This document shows positions 8,470-18,166 of a stretch of 60,892 nt of DNA, piece after piece. A model generated the notes under the pieces. The model searched no databases. It was given only the letters and a program-made list of their open reading frames with translations, and was not told the DNA's origin. The stretch spans positions 1 to 60,892 of the forward strand of contig CBFHNR010000016.1 of assembly GCA_965657215.1 (NCBI GenBank), read 5' to 3'. Both the position numbers and the translations under genes were made by a program. How positions within the stretch are numbered: position 1 is the first letter of the stretch; each line of letters opens with the position of its first letter. This DNA is from JAHEJA01 sp965657215. Lineage in GTDB: Bacteria > Pseudomonadota > Alphaproteobacteria > Rhodobacterales > Rhodobacteraceae.

Positions 8470-9132
8470 TTAGTGCAGATTACTCGCGTCGTCAGTAGGG
8501 GATTTGGGTTTTTTCTTTAATTTCAGAAGTTTTTCTTTCAACGCCCCTTTGCGTCGGTTTTGATAGGCTCGAATAAGAGGCGCGCTTAAATAGTAGCTAA
8601 TGATCCCCGCAATTGTTCCAGGGATCAATCCACCAATCAAATAGGGAAAGAACACTTCGTTATAAAAAACGATCAAGTTCGACCAATCCGCCTTTTCCGG
8701 CGTAAAGATAGCTGCGATGTTATGTTTCAGGTCATTAGATGCGTCCAGAAACTTGCCAAACAGCCCACGCTCTATTTCGACCCCGTCGTGGATGGGACGT
8801 CCCAGTAAGAAATGTCCCGTGCTCAGGGAGGCCATCGCAATTGGCACATAGGTCAAAGGGTTGCCAAAAAACGTCGCCAAAAGTGCCGCGAGAACGTTCC
8901 CCCGCATCAGGCGAGCAATCAGAAATGCCGTTAAAAAATGCAGCCCGTAAAATGGGGTAAAGGTGGTAAAGACACCAGCGAATATGCCGCGAGCAATTTT
9001 TTCCGGTGGGTCAGGCAACCGTTTCAAGCGGTGCGTGACGTAATAAAAGGCCCGCGCCCAGCCGCCCTTTGGCCAGACCGCTTCCACAATTCTCATGTAG
9101 AACGGCCTTTTATCTCGGCGTTTAAAAACCAC
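8470..9132 (-). CDS. DUF2062 domain membrane protein
   Basis: A 220-residue inner-membrane protein of unassigned function. The DUF2062 core includes ARGIFAGVFTTFTPFYG and FFGNPLTYVP, with two or three hydrophobic helices and a basic C-terminal tail. The first codon is GTG, with GAGG 6 bases upstream. It starts 8 bases after the rsh stop and sits between rsh and pdxJ, so it is probably co-transcribed with the stringent-response gene. Confidence 0.82.
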   Translation of the reverse strand: MVFKRRDKRPFYMRIVEAVWPKGGWARAFYYVTHRLKRLPDPPEKIARGIFAGVFTTFTPFYGLHFLTAFLIARLMRGNVLAALLATFFGNPLTYVPIAMASLSTGHFLLGRPIHDGVEIERGLFGKFLDASNDLKHNIAAIFTPEKADWSNLIVFYNEVFFPYLIGGLIPGTIAGIISYYLSAPLIRAYQNRRKGALKEKLLKLKKKPKSPTDDASNLH

Positions 9133-9140
9133 GCGTTACC

Positions 9141-11285
9141 TCACGACCTTGCATTTACGATCAAATCTTTCACTAACTCTGGCTTCCTGAGACGATCAAC
9201 AGAGGTCACTTCGCTTTCGGCTTCGAGAGCGGAAATGACAGAATGGAAATGTTCGATATCCCTCAAATCAACATCTATGTGAATCGTATAAAAGTCTTGT
9301 CTACGATCCATGAATTCGAGATCAGAGATATTGGCTTGTTGCTCGCCAATCAAGGTGCAAATGCGCCCCAATACCCCTGCGTCATTACTAATCGTCATGG
9401 CTAGGGTTACGTCATAAATGGCTGAGTGCTTACCCGATTGCCAATGCAAATCTAGCCATTTGTGTGGGCGATCTTGAAATAGTTCGAGGATTTCACAGTC
9501 AATAGCATGGACAACAACGCCCTTGCCTTTTGCTTTGATGCCGACGATCCGTTCTCCTGGGAGTGGTTGACAGCACATGTCGCGGTTAATTTCCTGACCA
9601 GGCGCAAGGCCAATAACAGCGCGTTGCTTATCTATGCTTTCCACATCATCGGCGGCGAGGTCACTATAGACCGCATGCACAACATCGCGAGGGCGAATAT
9701 CATTTGCGCCAAGATCCACCATCATATCATCGACAGTCGCGTAGCTTAGCTTTTTGGAGGCTGTCGCGAGCGCCTTGTCGGTGGCTTTTTTATCAACATG
9801 TTCAAAGGCCGCCCGCGCATATTCGCGCCCCATCGCGATAAACCGTGTGCGCACTTGTTCTTTGATGCTGCGGTTAATGGCGGTCTTGGCCTTGCCTGTG
9901 GCCACCATTTCCAGCCAATCCACATGCGGCTGCTGACCCTCAGCTGTGATCACCTCAATCGTTTGCCCATTTCGCAATGGTTTATAGAGCGGGTATCTCA
10001 GGCCATCGACTTTGGCCCCAACGGTTTTATGCCCAATCCGCGTGTGAATAGCATAGGCAAAATCAATCGGCGTCGCCCCACGCGGCAGCTTGATCACATC
10101 ACCTTTGGGCGTGAAACAAAATACCTTGTCGGCATACATTTCTAATTTCACAGCTTCCAAGAAGGCTGTTGGGTCTTCTTCGGTATCAAACTGTTCAATA
10201 AGATCGCGAATCCAGCGAACGGGATCAACAGTGAATGGATTTTCGCTCCGCGCCCCGTCCTTATATGACCAATGCGCCGCAACCCCCGTTTCGGCAACAT
10301 CGTGCATTTGCTGGGTGCGCATTTGCACTTCGACTTGTTTGCCATCACGTCCTTTAACGGTCGTATGAATAGAGCGGTATCCGTTTGATTTTGGCTGGCT
10401 GATGTAATCTTTGAACCTTCCGGGAACCGCGCGCCATCTTTGGTGGATCACCCCTAAGACGCGATAGCAATCTGCTTCTGTCTTGGTAATGATGCGAAAC
10501 CCGTAGATGTCCGACAAACGCGAAAAAGATAATTCTTTTTCCTGCATTTTGCGCCAAATCGAATACGGCTTTTTCGCACGACCATAGACTGAGGCGTCAA
10601 TGCCCGCCTCTGCCAATTCATGGCGCATATCAGTTGAAATATTTTCAACAACGTCGCCCGCTTCTTTTTGAAGCGTGATGAAGCGGCGCAAAATTGACGT
10701 CCGACCGTCTGGGTTAAGAACGCGAAAGGCCAAATCCTCAAGCTCTTCGCGCATGGACTGCATCCCCATGCGCCCAGCAAGGGGGGCGAAAATATCCATC
10801 GTTTCGCGGGCTTTTTGCGCCTGTTTTTCAGGCGTCATGGCGCGAATTGTGCTCATGTTGTGCAGGCGATCGGCCAGTTTGACCAACATCACACGCATAT
10901 CCTTGGCAATTGCCATCAGGAGCTTGCGTGTATTTTCCGCCTCTTTCGTCGCCGTCGAACCAAGTTGCATCTTGGTGAGGTTCGTTACCCCATCGACAAG
11001 CATTGCAATCTCAGGAGAAAACAAGGAAGCGATCTCTTGTTTAGTGGATTCAGTATCTTCAATGGTGTCGTGCAAAAGGCCTGTGATGATCGAGGCATCA
11101 TCCAGCTTTTGCTTGGCCAAAATAACAGCAACCGCGACAGGATGCGTAAAATACGGCTCTCCGGATTTTCGGAACTGGCCCTCATGTTTTTCGCGGCCAT
11201 AATTATAGGCCGCGATTATCATGTCGCTATTTGATTTTGGATTGTAGCTCGTGACAAGCTGGGCAAGGTCTTCAGCAGAAATCAT
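9141..11285 (-). CDS. rsh: Bifunctional (p)ppGpp synthetase/hydrolase (RelA/SpoT, Rsh)
   Basis: The single long RelA/SpoT homologue of alphaproteobacteria, 714 residues. In order it has an HD hydrolase domain (HPVAVA then LLHDTIEDT), a synthetase domain (PKSNGYRSIHTTV), a TGS domain (VFCFTPKGDVIKLP) and a C-terminal ACT domain. Both catalytic centres look intact, so it should make and degrade (p)ppGpp. rpoZ, whose product forms part of the ppGpp-binding site on RNA polymerase in many proteobacteria, is directly upstream. Confidence 0.95.
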   Translation of the reverse strand: MISAEDLAQLVTSYNPKSNSDMIIAAYNYGREKHEGQFRKSGEPYFTHPVAVAVILAKQKLDDASIITGLLHDTIEDTESTKQEIASLFSPEIAMLVDGVTNLTKMQLGSTATKEAENTRKLLMAIAKDMRVMLVKLADRLHNMSTIRAMTPEKQAQKARETMDIFAPLAGRMGMQSMREELEDLAFRVLNPDGRTSILRRFITLQKEAGDVVENISTDMRHELAEAGIDASVYGRAKKPYSIWRKMQEKELSFSRLSDIYGFRIITKTEADCYRVLGVIHQRWRAVPGRFKDYISQPKSNGYRSIHTTVKGRDGKQVEVQMRTQQMHDVAETGVAAHWSYKDGARSENPFTVDPVRWIRDLIEQFDTEEDPTAFLEAVKLEMYADKVFCFTPKGDVIKLPRGATPIDFAYAIHTRIGHKTVGAKVDGLRYPLYKPLRNGQTIEVITAEGQQPHVDWLEMVATGKAKTAINRSIKEQVRTRFIAMGREYARAAFEHVDKKATDKALATASKKLSYATVDDMMVDLGANDIRPRDVVHAVYSDLAADDVESIDKQRAVIGLAPGQEINRDMCCQPLPGERIVGIKAKGKGVVVHAIDCEILELFQDRPHKWLDLHWQSGKHSAIYDVTLAMTISNDAGVLGRICTLIGEQQANISDLEFMDRRQDFYTIHIDVDLRDIEHFHSVISALEAESEVTSVDRLRKPELVKDLIVNARS

Positions 11286-11306
11286 ACGCGGAAAACCTTG
11301 TTTATA

Positions 11307-11660
11307 TTAGGATTGACCCTGTGCTGCCATCAAAGCACGAAGAAGCTTTTCTTCTGACATGTCATCTTCTTCAGGGCGATCCGCTTCGCCACCCATAAGA
11401 AGCGCCATAGAATCATCTTCTGGCTCGTCAACTTCGATCTGAGTTTGGTTGTTTTCAATCAGACGCTCACGAAGCTCATCCGCTGTCTGTGTTTCGTCTG
11501 CGATTTCGCGCAGGGACACAACAGGGTTTTTATCGTTGTCACGGTCAACTGAAATAGGCGAACCCGCCGCAATTTCACGCGCGCGGTGAGCGGCTAACAT
11601 AACAAGCTCGAACCGGTTGGGAACTTTATCTACACAGTCTTCTACAGTAACGCGGGCCAT
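11307..11660 (-). CDS. rpoZ: RNA polymerase omega subunit
   Basis: A small subunit that helps assemble RNA polymerase. It has the family N-terminus MARVTVEDCVDKVPNRFELV and the motif AAHRAREIAAG, then an acidic C-terminal half. Length is 117 residues. The frame is open to 11711, but the ATG at 11660 has GGAG upstream and gives the canonical N-terminus. It lies 21 bases before rsh. Confidence 0.95.
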   Translation of the reverse strand: MARVTVEDCVDKVPNRFELVMLAAHRAREIAAGSPISVDRDNDKNPVVSLREIADETQTADELRERLIENNQTQIEVDEPEDDSMALLMGGEADRPEEDDMSEEKLLRALMAAQGQS

Positions 11661-11731
11661 TGGACACTCCAATAAAATCGATCGATGAACGCAGCCTTTT
11701 ACGCTGCTCACAAAAGAAAGACAAGTCGATA

Positions 11732-12316
11732 TTATAGGGCTTTCAACTCTTCTCTCTGTTCGGCAGGCAGCGCCATAAACATTTCGCGCACAGTTTTACC
11801 CAAGACAGGGTGCCGCCAATCAGGAACGATGTCATTCAGAGGGCCGAGAACAAAGGCGCGATCTTGGATCCTTGGGTGAGGGAGTATCAATTCATCGGGC
11901 GCCGCTTGCGATTGAAGAGCAGGATCTAGCGTTTTCCATTTCATGAATTCCGCCTCACTCGGGGCAATCTCTTGCCCAACTGCGAGCAGGTCCAAGTCAA
12001 GGGTTCTCATTCCCCACCGCTGAACACGCTCCCGACCAATAGTTGCCTCTACGTCATGTAAGACCTTCAAAACATGTGAAGAATCGTGATTTGAGCGAAT
12101 CACTATGGCTGCATTTACGTAATCTGGCCCCGCGCCGACCGGAAAACAGGGCGTTTGGTAGAATTTACTAACTTTGGTTATAAAAAAATTTGCACTCTTC
12201 AAGTGGGAAAGCGCTATGGACAATATATCCATTGGGTTGACACCGGACCACTCTTGATTGCTACCTAAGGCAACCAAACAACCTCTAGGGTCACTTAGGG
12301 TAACTTTATTACGCAT
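11732..12316 (-). CDS. folK: 6-hydroxymethyl-7,8-dihydropterin pyrophosphokinase
   Basis: Transfers pyrophosphate from ATP to 6-hydroxymethyl-dihydropterin in folate synthesis. The 194-residue protein has VALGSNQ near the N-terminus, the signature RWGMRTLDLDLL (about 98-109) and the late motif LPHPRIQDRAFVLGPL. No clear Shine-Dalgarno precedes the ATG. It is the first gene of the minus-strand run and is divergent from the NYN gene. Confidence 0.94.
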   Translation of the reverse strand: MRNKVTLSDPRGCLVALGSNQEWSGVNPMDILSIALSHLKSANFFITKVSKFYQTPCFPVGAGPDYVNAAIVIRSNHDSSHVLKVLHDVEATIGRERVQRWGMRTLDLDLLAVGQEIAPSEAEFMKWKTLDPALQSQAAPDELILPHPRIQDRAFVLGPLNDIVPDWRHPVLGKTVREMFMALPAEQREELKAL

Positions 12317-12456
12317 AAGAGAGGTATTCCTATTCTTTTGTCACATTTTGAAGGGTTGCGACATACGACTAAATGAGTAGTGTGTGCGACGCTCGCTCAG
12401 CTAAAGCTAAATCACTCACGGAATATTTGAGCAAGCAAATTTTGAAAGGGTATTAA

Positions 12457-13026
12457 ATGTTTTACAAAGACGAACGGCTTGCGCTGTTCATCGATGGCTC
12501 GAACCTATACGCCGCTGCAAAGTCGCTGGGTTTTGACATCGATTACAAGTTACTTCGCACGGAATTCATGCGTCGCGGCAAACTTCTACGGGCTTTTTAC
12601 TATACGGCGTTGCTGGATAATGAAGAGTATTCCCCGATCCGCCCTCTTGTTGACTGGTTGAATTACAACGGGTTCACGATGGTGACGAAATCGGCCAAAG
12701 AATACACAGACAGCCAAGGTCGCCGTAAAGTTAAAGGCAACATGGACATTGAGTTGACTGTGAACGCAATGGAGCTTGCACCGCATGTCGATCACATTGT
12801 TCTGTTTTCAGGAGACGGTGACTTCCGTCCATTGATCGAAAGCCTTCAGCGTCAGGGCGTGCGCGTGTCTGTTGTCTCAACAATTCGCAGCCAGCCACCG
12901 ATGATTGCGGATGAACTTCGTCGTCAGGCTGACAACTTTATCGAACTTGATGGCTTGCGGGATGTCATTGGTCGCCCGCCACGGGATGACGATGAACCCG
13001 GCGCTGCGCCATATACTCAAGACTAA
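12457..13026 (+). CDS. NYN domain protein (LabA/DUF88 type putative RNase)
   Basis: A 189-residue PIN-like protein. The NYN core is clear: ALFIDGSNLYAAA (8-20), KGNMDIELTVNAM and FSGDGDFRPLIESLQRQG supply the usual metal-binding aspartates. Family members are thought to act on RNA, but no target is indicated here. The C-terminal tail is acidic. A strong hairpin terminator follows directly, so the gene is probably monocistronic. Confidence 0.85.
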   Translation: MFYKDERLALFIDGSNLYAAAKSLGFDIDYKLLRTEFMRRGKLLRAFYYTALLDNEEYSPIRPLVDWLNYNGFTMVTKSAKEYTDSQGRRKVKGNMDIELTVNAMELAPHVDHIVLFSGDGDFRPLIESLQRQGVRVSVVSTIRSQPPMIADELRRQADNFIELDGLRDVIGRPPRDDDEPGAAPYTQD

Positions 13027-13030
13027 CATC

Positions 13031-13061
13031 AAAAACCCTTGGTTCTGCCAAGGGTTTTTTT
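13031..13061. terminator. Bidirectional intrinsic terminator
   Basis: The stem AAAACCCTTGG/CCAAGGGTTTT around a TTCTG loop is flanked by A and T runs on both sides. It can end the plus-strand NYN gene and the minus-strand hybrid kinase, whose stop codon is at its right edge. Confidence 0.85.
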
Positions 13062-14537
13062 ATTCCACCCACTTAGCAATTGCAGCCTTTAGATCCTTAA
13101 TCGCAAATGGTTTGGAAAGATAATCATCCATACCAGACGAAAAGCATTGATCGGCCTCACCCAACAAAGCATTGGCGGTGATCGCAATAACAGGCGTGCG
13201 TGCAATGCTCTGACTAAACTCTGATTCACGGATTTTTTCGGTCATCGCAAAGCCGTTCATCCTTGGCATATGACAATCACACAATATTAAATTAAATCGA
13301 CCCGTTTCCCATTGTTTAAAGCCTTCTACGCCATCACTTGCGATTTCCGCAGTTAATCCAATTTTGCGCAACTGTTCTAAAATAACAAATTGGTTAATCT
13401 CATTGTCCTCAACCACCAGAATGCTGAGTGGCTTGTCAGGATTTTTGTCGACGACGCCTGGGTCTCTGCTTTGGCTCGTCTCAGCCTCGTCTGAACTTTG
13501 ATAGAAAACATCGAACATTTCCGCCAAAGTCGTCCAATATTCGCTCACCAACAATGGAGTCCAATGGATGATTTGATGGCCCTTTTGCACTTTGGCAGAA
13601 ATCGCACCGCGATGGGCCGTGAATGTTAGAACACGTTGATCCGGATAGAGCGTTTTGACACGGCGGGCCACTTCTTGCATTGCAAAACTAGACTTGCCCG
13701 ACAAAGCAATGACAGCAAGGCTTCCTGCGTTGGCGTCGTCGCCCAAGGCTTCGCAGAAATCATCTTCATCCTCAAAGCGATGAAATTCAGCGCCAGTATA
13801 GGTCGTGTACCCTTCCATGTAATGGGCCAATCCTGGCTCAGGCACATAGGCAAGGACTCTGTGTCCCTGTAAATTTGGCGCCTCATTCGCACCGCCAGCC
13901 TGTCGCATCGGGAGACGAACGGAAAACTCTGTCCCCACGCCCACTGTGCTGGACACGTCAATTGTTCCACCCATCTTATGAACGAGCTGTTGAACAATCG
14001 TCAAACCCAGACCCGTCCCACCAAAGCGCCCAGAGGCCCCTGCCTTGGCTTGGATAAAAGGCTCAAATATATTGTGAAGCTCATCCTCATCCATCCCAAC
14101 ACCATTGTCGTGAACGCGGATGATCAAATCAGTCTCATCNNNNNNNNNNNNNNNNNNNNNNNNNNNNNNNNNNNNNNNNNNNNNNNNNNNNNNNNNNNNN
14201 NNNNNNNNNNNNNNNNNNNNNNNNNNNNNNNNNNNNNCGCCTCATCCACGACAAAGCATCCGACCAAGACAGCCATTTGACCACAAAACATCCAAACGCA
14301 ACGACCCAAAAGATTAAACCGTCCGTCCATGGTAAAAATAGCAACAACAGAGCCGAGAGCCGCGATAAACGCAATTCCGATTACGCTTGGTTCATTGATG
14401 GCTAGCCCTAAGAGGGACCAACACACCGCAACAAACATGATGAACCACGAGGTAAAGCGCACCGTTTCGATCCGCCTGAAATGCGCATTGTTATCGACGT
14501 TTTCAGAAAGTTCATCGCTAATTTGTGGGCCAAACAT
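13060..14537 (-). CDS. Hybrid sensor histidine kinase with C-terminal receiver (interrupted by assembly gap)
   Basis: A membrane-bound two-component hybrid. The N-terminal part (from ATG 14537) is about 100 residues with several hydrophobic helices. After the N run the frame resumes in the ATPase domain: HDNGVGMDEDELHNIFEPF (N/G1 region), then GGTGLGLTIVQQLVHKMGG (G2). A degenerate receiver-like stretch follows, then a full receiver with LVVEDNEINQF, the phospho-acceptor D in CDCHMPRMNG, and the lysine in YLSKPF. The dimerisation/H-box region falls in the gap. The two flanks are in different frames across 98 bases, so the true missing length is not 98. No cognate regulator is adjacent. Confidence 0.85.
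14140..14237. other. Assembly gap (98 N)
   Basis: Ninety-eight undetermined bases inside the hybrid kinase gene. The flanking frames do not agree over 98 bases, and the whole H-box region is missing, so this is a placeholder for a longer stretch. Confidence 0.9.
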
Positions 14538-14709
14538 TATCTATATTACCATTTTCAAATTATATCCCACCGCTGCGTTCGTTTATAGTCTGCGTCATGT
14601 GTAGGTCCAGACTAATATTTGACACGACAAAATTCACGAACTCAGCATTGAGGTTTGTATCCAATATCGTCTAGGTTATACTCAAGTTTCATTGAATGAA
14701 AGATTGGGC

Positions 14710-15660
14710 ATGAACAAACCGGACCTAACTATTTATTTGGCCGCACCGCGTGGATTTTGCGCGGGGGTTGATCGCGCAATCAAGATTGTTGAAATGGCTT
14801 TGGAAAAATGGGGCGCCCCTGTTTATGTCCGCCACGAAATTGTTCACAACAAATTCGTCGTAGACAGCTTGCGCGACCAAGGCGCGGTCTTTGTCGAAGA
14901 ACTCGATGACTGCCCCGACGACCGCCCTGTTATTTTTTCGGCACATGGTGTTCCTAAATCTGTCCCCGCCGAAGCGGCAAGCCGCGACATGGTCTATGTT
15001 GATGCGACCTGCCCGCTTGTGTCCAAGGTCCATATCGAAGCAGAGCGTCATCACGCCGCTGGTCTACAAATGGTTATGATTGGCCATGAGGGCCATCCTG
15101 AAACCGTTGGAACAATGGGCCAGCTACCGGATGGTGAGGTTCTCTTGGTGGAAACTGTCGAGGATGTAGACACCTTAGACGTTCGTGATCCAGAGCATTT
15201 GGCCTATGTGACCCAAACGACCTTGTCCGTCGATGATACCATCGACATTGTGACAGCCCTGCAAACACGGTTTCCAAAAATTGTGGGCCCTCACAAAGAG
15301 GATATTTGTTACGCGACGACCAATCGCCAAATGTCGGTTAAGGCCATTGCGCCGAAATCAGATGCGCTTTTGGTAGTGGGTGCGCCAAATTCGTCAAACT
15401 CAAAACGCCTCATCGAAGTCGCCTCAAAAGAAGGCTGCCAATATGCACAGCTCGTGCAACGCGCCACGGAAATTGATTGGCGCGCTTTGGATGGGATCAA
15501 GACGTTGGGTATTACAGCAGGGGCATCGGCCCCTGAGGTTTTGGTCAATGAGGTGATTGACGCGTTTTCAGACCGCTATAACGTCACGGTTGAACACGTC
15601 GAAACCGCCAAGGAAACCGTGAACTTCAAAGTCCCCCGCGTCCTAAGAGAAACCGCATGA
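14710..15660 (+). CDS. ispH: 4-hydroxy-3-methylbut-2-enyl diphosphate reductase
   Basis: The last enzyme of the methylerythritol-phosphate isoprenoid pathway, an iron-sulfur reductase yielding IPP and DMAPP. The three cluster cysteines are C17 (GFCAGVDRAI), C101 (DATCPLVSKVH) and C200 (DICYATTNRQ). GHEGHPE and GAPNSSNSKRL are also present. The frame opens at 14692, but the ATG at 14710 gives the family N-terminus MNKPDLTIYLAAPRGF and 316 residues. Neither start has a strong Shine-Dalgarno. It leads a plus-strand run of overlapping genes to 17764. Confidence 0.95.
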   Translation: MNKPDLTIYLAAPRGFCAGVDRAIKIVEMALEKWGAPVYVRHEIVHNKFVVDSLRDQGAVFVEELDDCPDDRPVIFSAHGVPKSVPAEAASRDMVYVDATCPLVSKVHIEAERHHAAGLQMVMIGHEGHPETVGTMGQLPDGEVLLVETVEDVDTLDVRDPEHLAYVTQTTLSVDDTIDIVTALQTRFPKIVGPHKEDICYATTNRQMSVKAIAPKSDALLVVGAPNSSNSKRLIEVASKEGCQYAQLVQRATEIDWRALDGIKTLGITAGASAPEVLVNEVIDAFSDRYNVTVEHVETAKETVNFKVPRVLRETA

Positions 15661-16106
15661 ATTCCATTCCTCGCTCTGCCCTCGCTTTAGGATTAGCAGG
15701 GACATTACCCTTTATCTGGGGTGTTGTGACTCTGTTGAATGGGGATTTGCATGTTTGGGGGCGAAACCTCTTGGGCCAGAACTTTGTTGGCCCCTATGTT
15801 CAATTAACCTACGGAACCGTCATCCTGTCCTTTATGTCTGGCGTTTTGTGGGGCTTTGCCACGAAGGCCAAAGGCAGCATGGCAGGTGTTGGATATACGC
15901 TGTCGGTTATTCCTGCGCTCTGGGCCTTCTTTGCAACAGGCGGTGGACCGATTGGCGCAAGTACGAACCTGATTTTTGGATTTCTCGGCCTGTTGGTTTT
16001 GGATTGGTTCTTTTGGCAACAACAGCTTGCCCCAAAATGGTGGCTCAAGCTGCGCCTTCTATTGACCGCGATCGTTGTGGCGTGCCTATCGATTAGTGTT
16101 TTGTAA
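15657..16106 (+). CDS. DUF3429 membrane protein
   Basis: A 149-residue integral membrane protein with about four or five hydrophobic helices, matching the DUF3429 pattern (PRSALALGLAGTLPF near the N-terminus, then LSFMSGVLWGF). Function is unknown. Its ATG overlaps the ispH stop (ATGA), so it is translationally coupled to isoprenoid synthesis. That is suggestive but not proof of a link. Confidence 0.78.
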   Translation: MNSIPRSALALGLAGTLPFIWGVVTLLNGDLHVWGRNLLGQNFVGPYVQLTYGTVILSFMSGVLWGFATKAKGSMAGVGYTLSVIPALWAFFATGGGPIGASTNLIFGFLGLLVLDWFFWQQQLAPKWWLKLRLLLTAIVVACLSISVL

Positions 16107-16699
16107 TGACATCTGATCCAAAAACTCTGTCTGTCTATGATGATCAAGCGCAGGAATATGCGCAACTTACCCAAGCTGAGCAAGCCTCCAAGATCATGAT
16201 AACCTTTGCCCAAGATATTCCTAAAGGCGGGCGTATTTTGGATTATGGATGCGGTCCGGGATATGCGGCGGCCTATTTCGCAAGCCTCGGCTATCACGTT
16301 GATGCCTTTGACGGATCCTCAGAAATGGTTGCATTGGCCGCACAGAACCCCGACGTCAACGCCCGTCAGATGTTTTTTGAGGACTTCGCATCAGACCAAA
16401 TTTACGATGGGATTTGGGCTAGCTTTTCGCTTCTTCATGCGCCAAGAGATGATTTTCCAAACCTTCTTGCGACCATAAAGGCCGCATTGCGCGCGCAAGG
16501 TCGGTTTCTCTTGTCCATGAAACTAGGGAACGGAAGCCATCGGGACAGTTTAGGGCGGTTATACACCTATTATAGCGAACAAGACCTGAGGGACCACTTG
16601 GACCAATCTGGCTTTACTTGGGATCATCATATACATGGAAGCGGACTGGGATTAGACGGGTCTCACTCAGATTGGATACATATACACGCTCATGCCTGA
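16106..16699 (+). CDS. Class I SAM-dependent methyltransferase
   Basis: A 197-residue soluble enzyme with the SAM-binding glycine motif ILDYGCGPGYAAAYFA (about 45-60) and acidic motif II DAFDGSSEMVALA. The start shares one base with the preceding stop (TAATG). The acceptor substrate cannot be told from sequence. The family includes small-molecule, quinone and tRNA methyltransferases. Confidence 0.82.
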   Translation: MTSDPKTLSVYDDQAQEYAQLTQAEQASKIMITFAQDIPKGGRILDYGCGPGYAAAYFASLGYHVDAFDGSSEMVALAAQNPDVNARQMFFEDFASDQIYDGIWASFSLLHAPRDDFPNLLATIKAALRAQGRFLLSMKLGNGSHRDSLGRLYTYYSEQDLRDHLDQSGFTWDHHIHGSGLGLDGSHSDWIHIHAHA

Positions 16700-17144
16700 C
16701 CTCTACGCATATACGGACGGCGCTTGCTCTGGAAACCCCGGACCGGGGGGATGGGGTGTTCTCTTGCAAGCCAAGGAAGGTGACACCATCGTAAAAGAAC
16801 GCGAACTCAGCGGCGGCGAGCCTGAGACGACCAACAACCAAATGGAACTGATGGCCGCTATTTCCGCGCTCGAAACCTTGGCGCGCACGAGCCACATCAC
16901 CATCGTCACCGATAGCGCCTATGTCAAAAATGGTGTGACCACATGGATCCATGGCTGGAAGCGGAACGGGTGGAAAACCTCCAACAAGAAACCCGTCAAA
17001 AACGTTGACCTTTGGCAAAGACTTGATGCCGCACAAGCAGAACATACCGTCGTTTGGCAATGGGTCAAAGGACACGCAGGACACCCTGAAAACGAGCGTG
17101 CCGATGAATTGGCGCGCGCTGGTATGGCGCCGTTTAAATCATGA
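16692..17144 (+). CDS. rnhA: Ribonuclease HI
   Basis: Degrades the RNA strand of RNA-DNA hybrids. All four catalytic acids are visible: D9 (YTDGACSGNPGPGGWG), E52 (NNQMELMAA), D74 (VTDSAYV) and D138 (ERADELA), plus H128 in KGHAGHPENE. Its 150 residues are a normal length. It overlaps the methyltransferase by 8 bp and the next gene by 4 bp. Confidence 0.97.
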   Translation: MPDLYAYTDGACSGNPGPGGWGVLLQAKEGDTIVKERELSGGEPETTNNQMELMAAISALETLARTSHITIVTDSAYVKNGVTTWIHGWKRNGWKTSNKKPVKNVDLWQRLDAAQAEHTVVWQWVKGHAGHPENERADELARAGMAPFKS

Positions 17145-17764
17145 TCCTTAGCTTGCTTGATTACGGCTCTGTTTTGATTTTTGCCCTCACAGGGGCATTG
17201 GTCGCAAGTCGTGCGCAATTGGATATTGTGGGCTTTGCCTTTATCTCGACATTAACGGCCGTAGGCGGCGGAACTGTGCGGGATATCTTGTTAAACCGAT
17301 ACCCGATTTTCTGGATTGAACAGCCGTCCTTTATTGCCATGTGCGTCTGTGCCGCTATCATTGTGTTCTTTACTGCTCACCTCGTCGAGAGCAGGTATAA
17401 ACTTTTGATCTGGCTTGATAGTTTTGCCTTGGCGATTGCGGTCGCTGCAGGTGTCGGAATCGCCACGAACCTATCGCAACCTCATATAATCATTGTCATC
17501 ATGGGTATTTTGACAGGCACATTGGGCGGACTGATGCGCGATGTGGTCTGTAACGAAGTTCCACTGGTCCTCAAACAAGGCGAACTCTATGTCTCAGCGG
17601 CCTTTATGGGTGCGGTCTGCAGTATTTTCGCAAGCACTTATTTAGGGGCCTCGACAGAAATCAGCCTTCTGGCCTGTGCGGTGATCACATGGGCCTTGCG
17701 CGCAGGATCGCTTGCCTTTGGGTGGAAATTACCCGTCTACAAATCACGTGCGCCCAAACCTTAG
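17141..17764 (+). CDS. TRIC-type/UPF0126 membrane channel protein
   Basis: A 207-residue inner-membrane protein with about seven hydrophobic helices and an internal duplication. The motif GGGTVRDILLNRYP near residue 45 recurs as GGLMRDVVCNEVP near 127. This two-repeat pattern defines the YicG/UPF0126 family, related to trimeric intracellular cation channels, some of which conduct potassium or amino acids. It is the last gene of the ispH run. Its 3' end overlaps the convergent secreted-protein gene by 4 bp. Confidence 0.82.
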   Translation: MILSLLDYGSVLIFALTGALVASRAQLDIVGFAFISTLTAVGGGTVRDILLNRYPIFWIEQPSFIAMCVCAAIIVFFTAHLVESRYKLLIWLDSFALAIAVAAGVGIATNLSQPHIIIVIMGILTGTLGGLMRDVVCNEVPLVLKQGELYVSAAFMGAVCSIFASTYLGASTEISLLACAVITWALRAGSLAFGWKLPVYKSRAPKP

Positions 17765-18117
17765 CGCAGTTTGAAATCCGCGAAATCGCCAGTGCCCTGA
17801 TCGGATGTGAACCGTATTGTGACGCTGTCAGCGCGCACTTCTTGGCAATTATAGCCAAGCTCCCGTTTGCCCCACGTCATGTCCCGACAGAAAAATCCAT
17901 CTTTCCATGTCCAACTCCCGCTGACAGGAAGTGTCGCACCAGAGCCAGTTATGTTTCCATCTGCCGTGACAAACAATTTAATGAGAGGACGCGTTAAACT
18001 GCGTCCCTCCACAATGGTTACGAATTCGGACCGATCCGTAATACGCTTGAGCTCTGCACTTGCAGCGGATGAGAAAAATATCGAACTTAAAAATCCAAGT
18101 GCAAAAATCAAACGCAT
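17761..18117 (-). CDS. Small secreted protein of unknown function
   Basis: A 118-residue protein with a clear signal peptide (MRLIFALGFLSSIFFSSAASA, cut near residue 21). The mature part is about 97 residues, beta-rich in look, with two cysteines (in FCRDM and NCQEV) that could form a disulfide in the periplasm. I do not recognise the family. It lies about 50 bp after dapB on the same strand and could be co-transcribed with it. Confidence 0.7.
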   Translation of the reverse strand: MRLIFALGFLSSIFFSSAASAELKRITDRSEFVTIVEGRSLTRPLIKLFVTADGNITGSGATLPVSGSWTWKDGFFCRDMTWGKRELGYNCQEVRADSVTIRFTSDQGTGDFADFKLR

Positions 18118-18166
18118 AAAAAAACCTCATAAAACTAGCCAGACGATAAGCCTGAATAGGTTTTAT

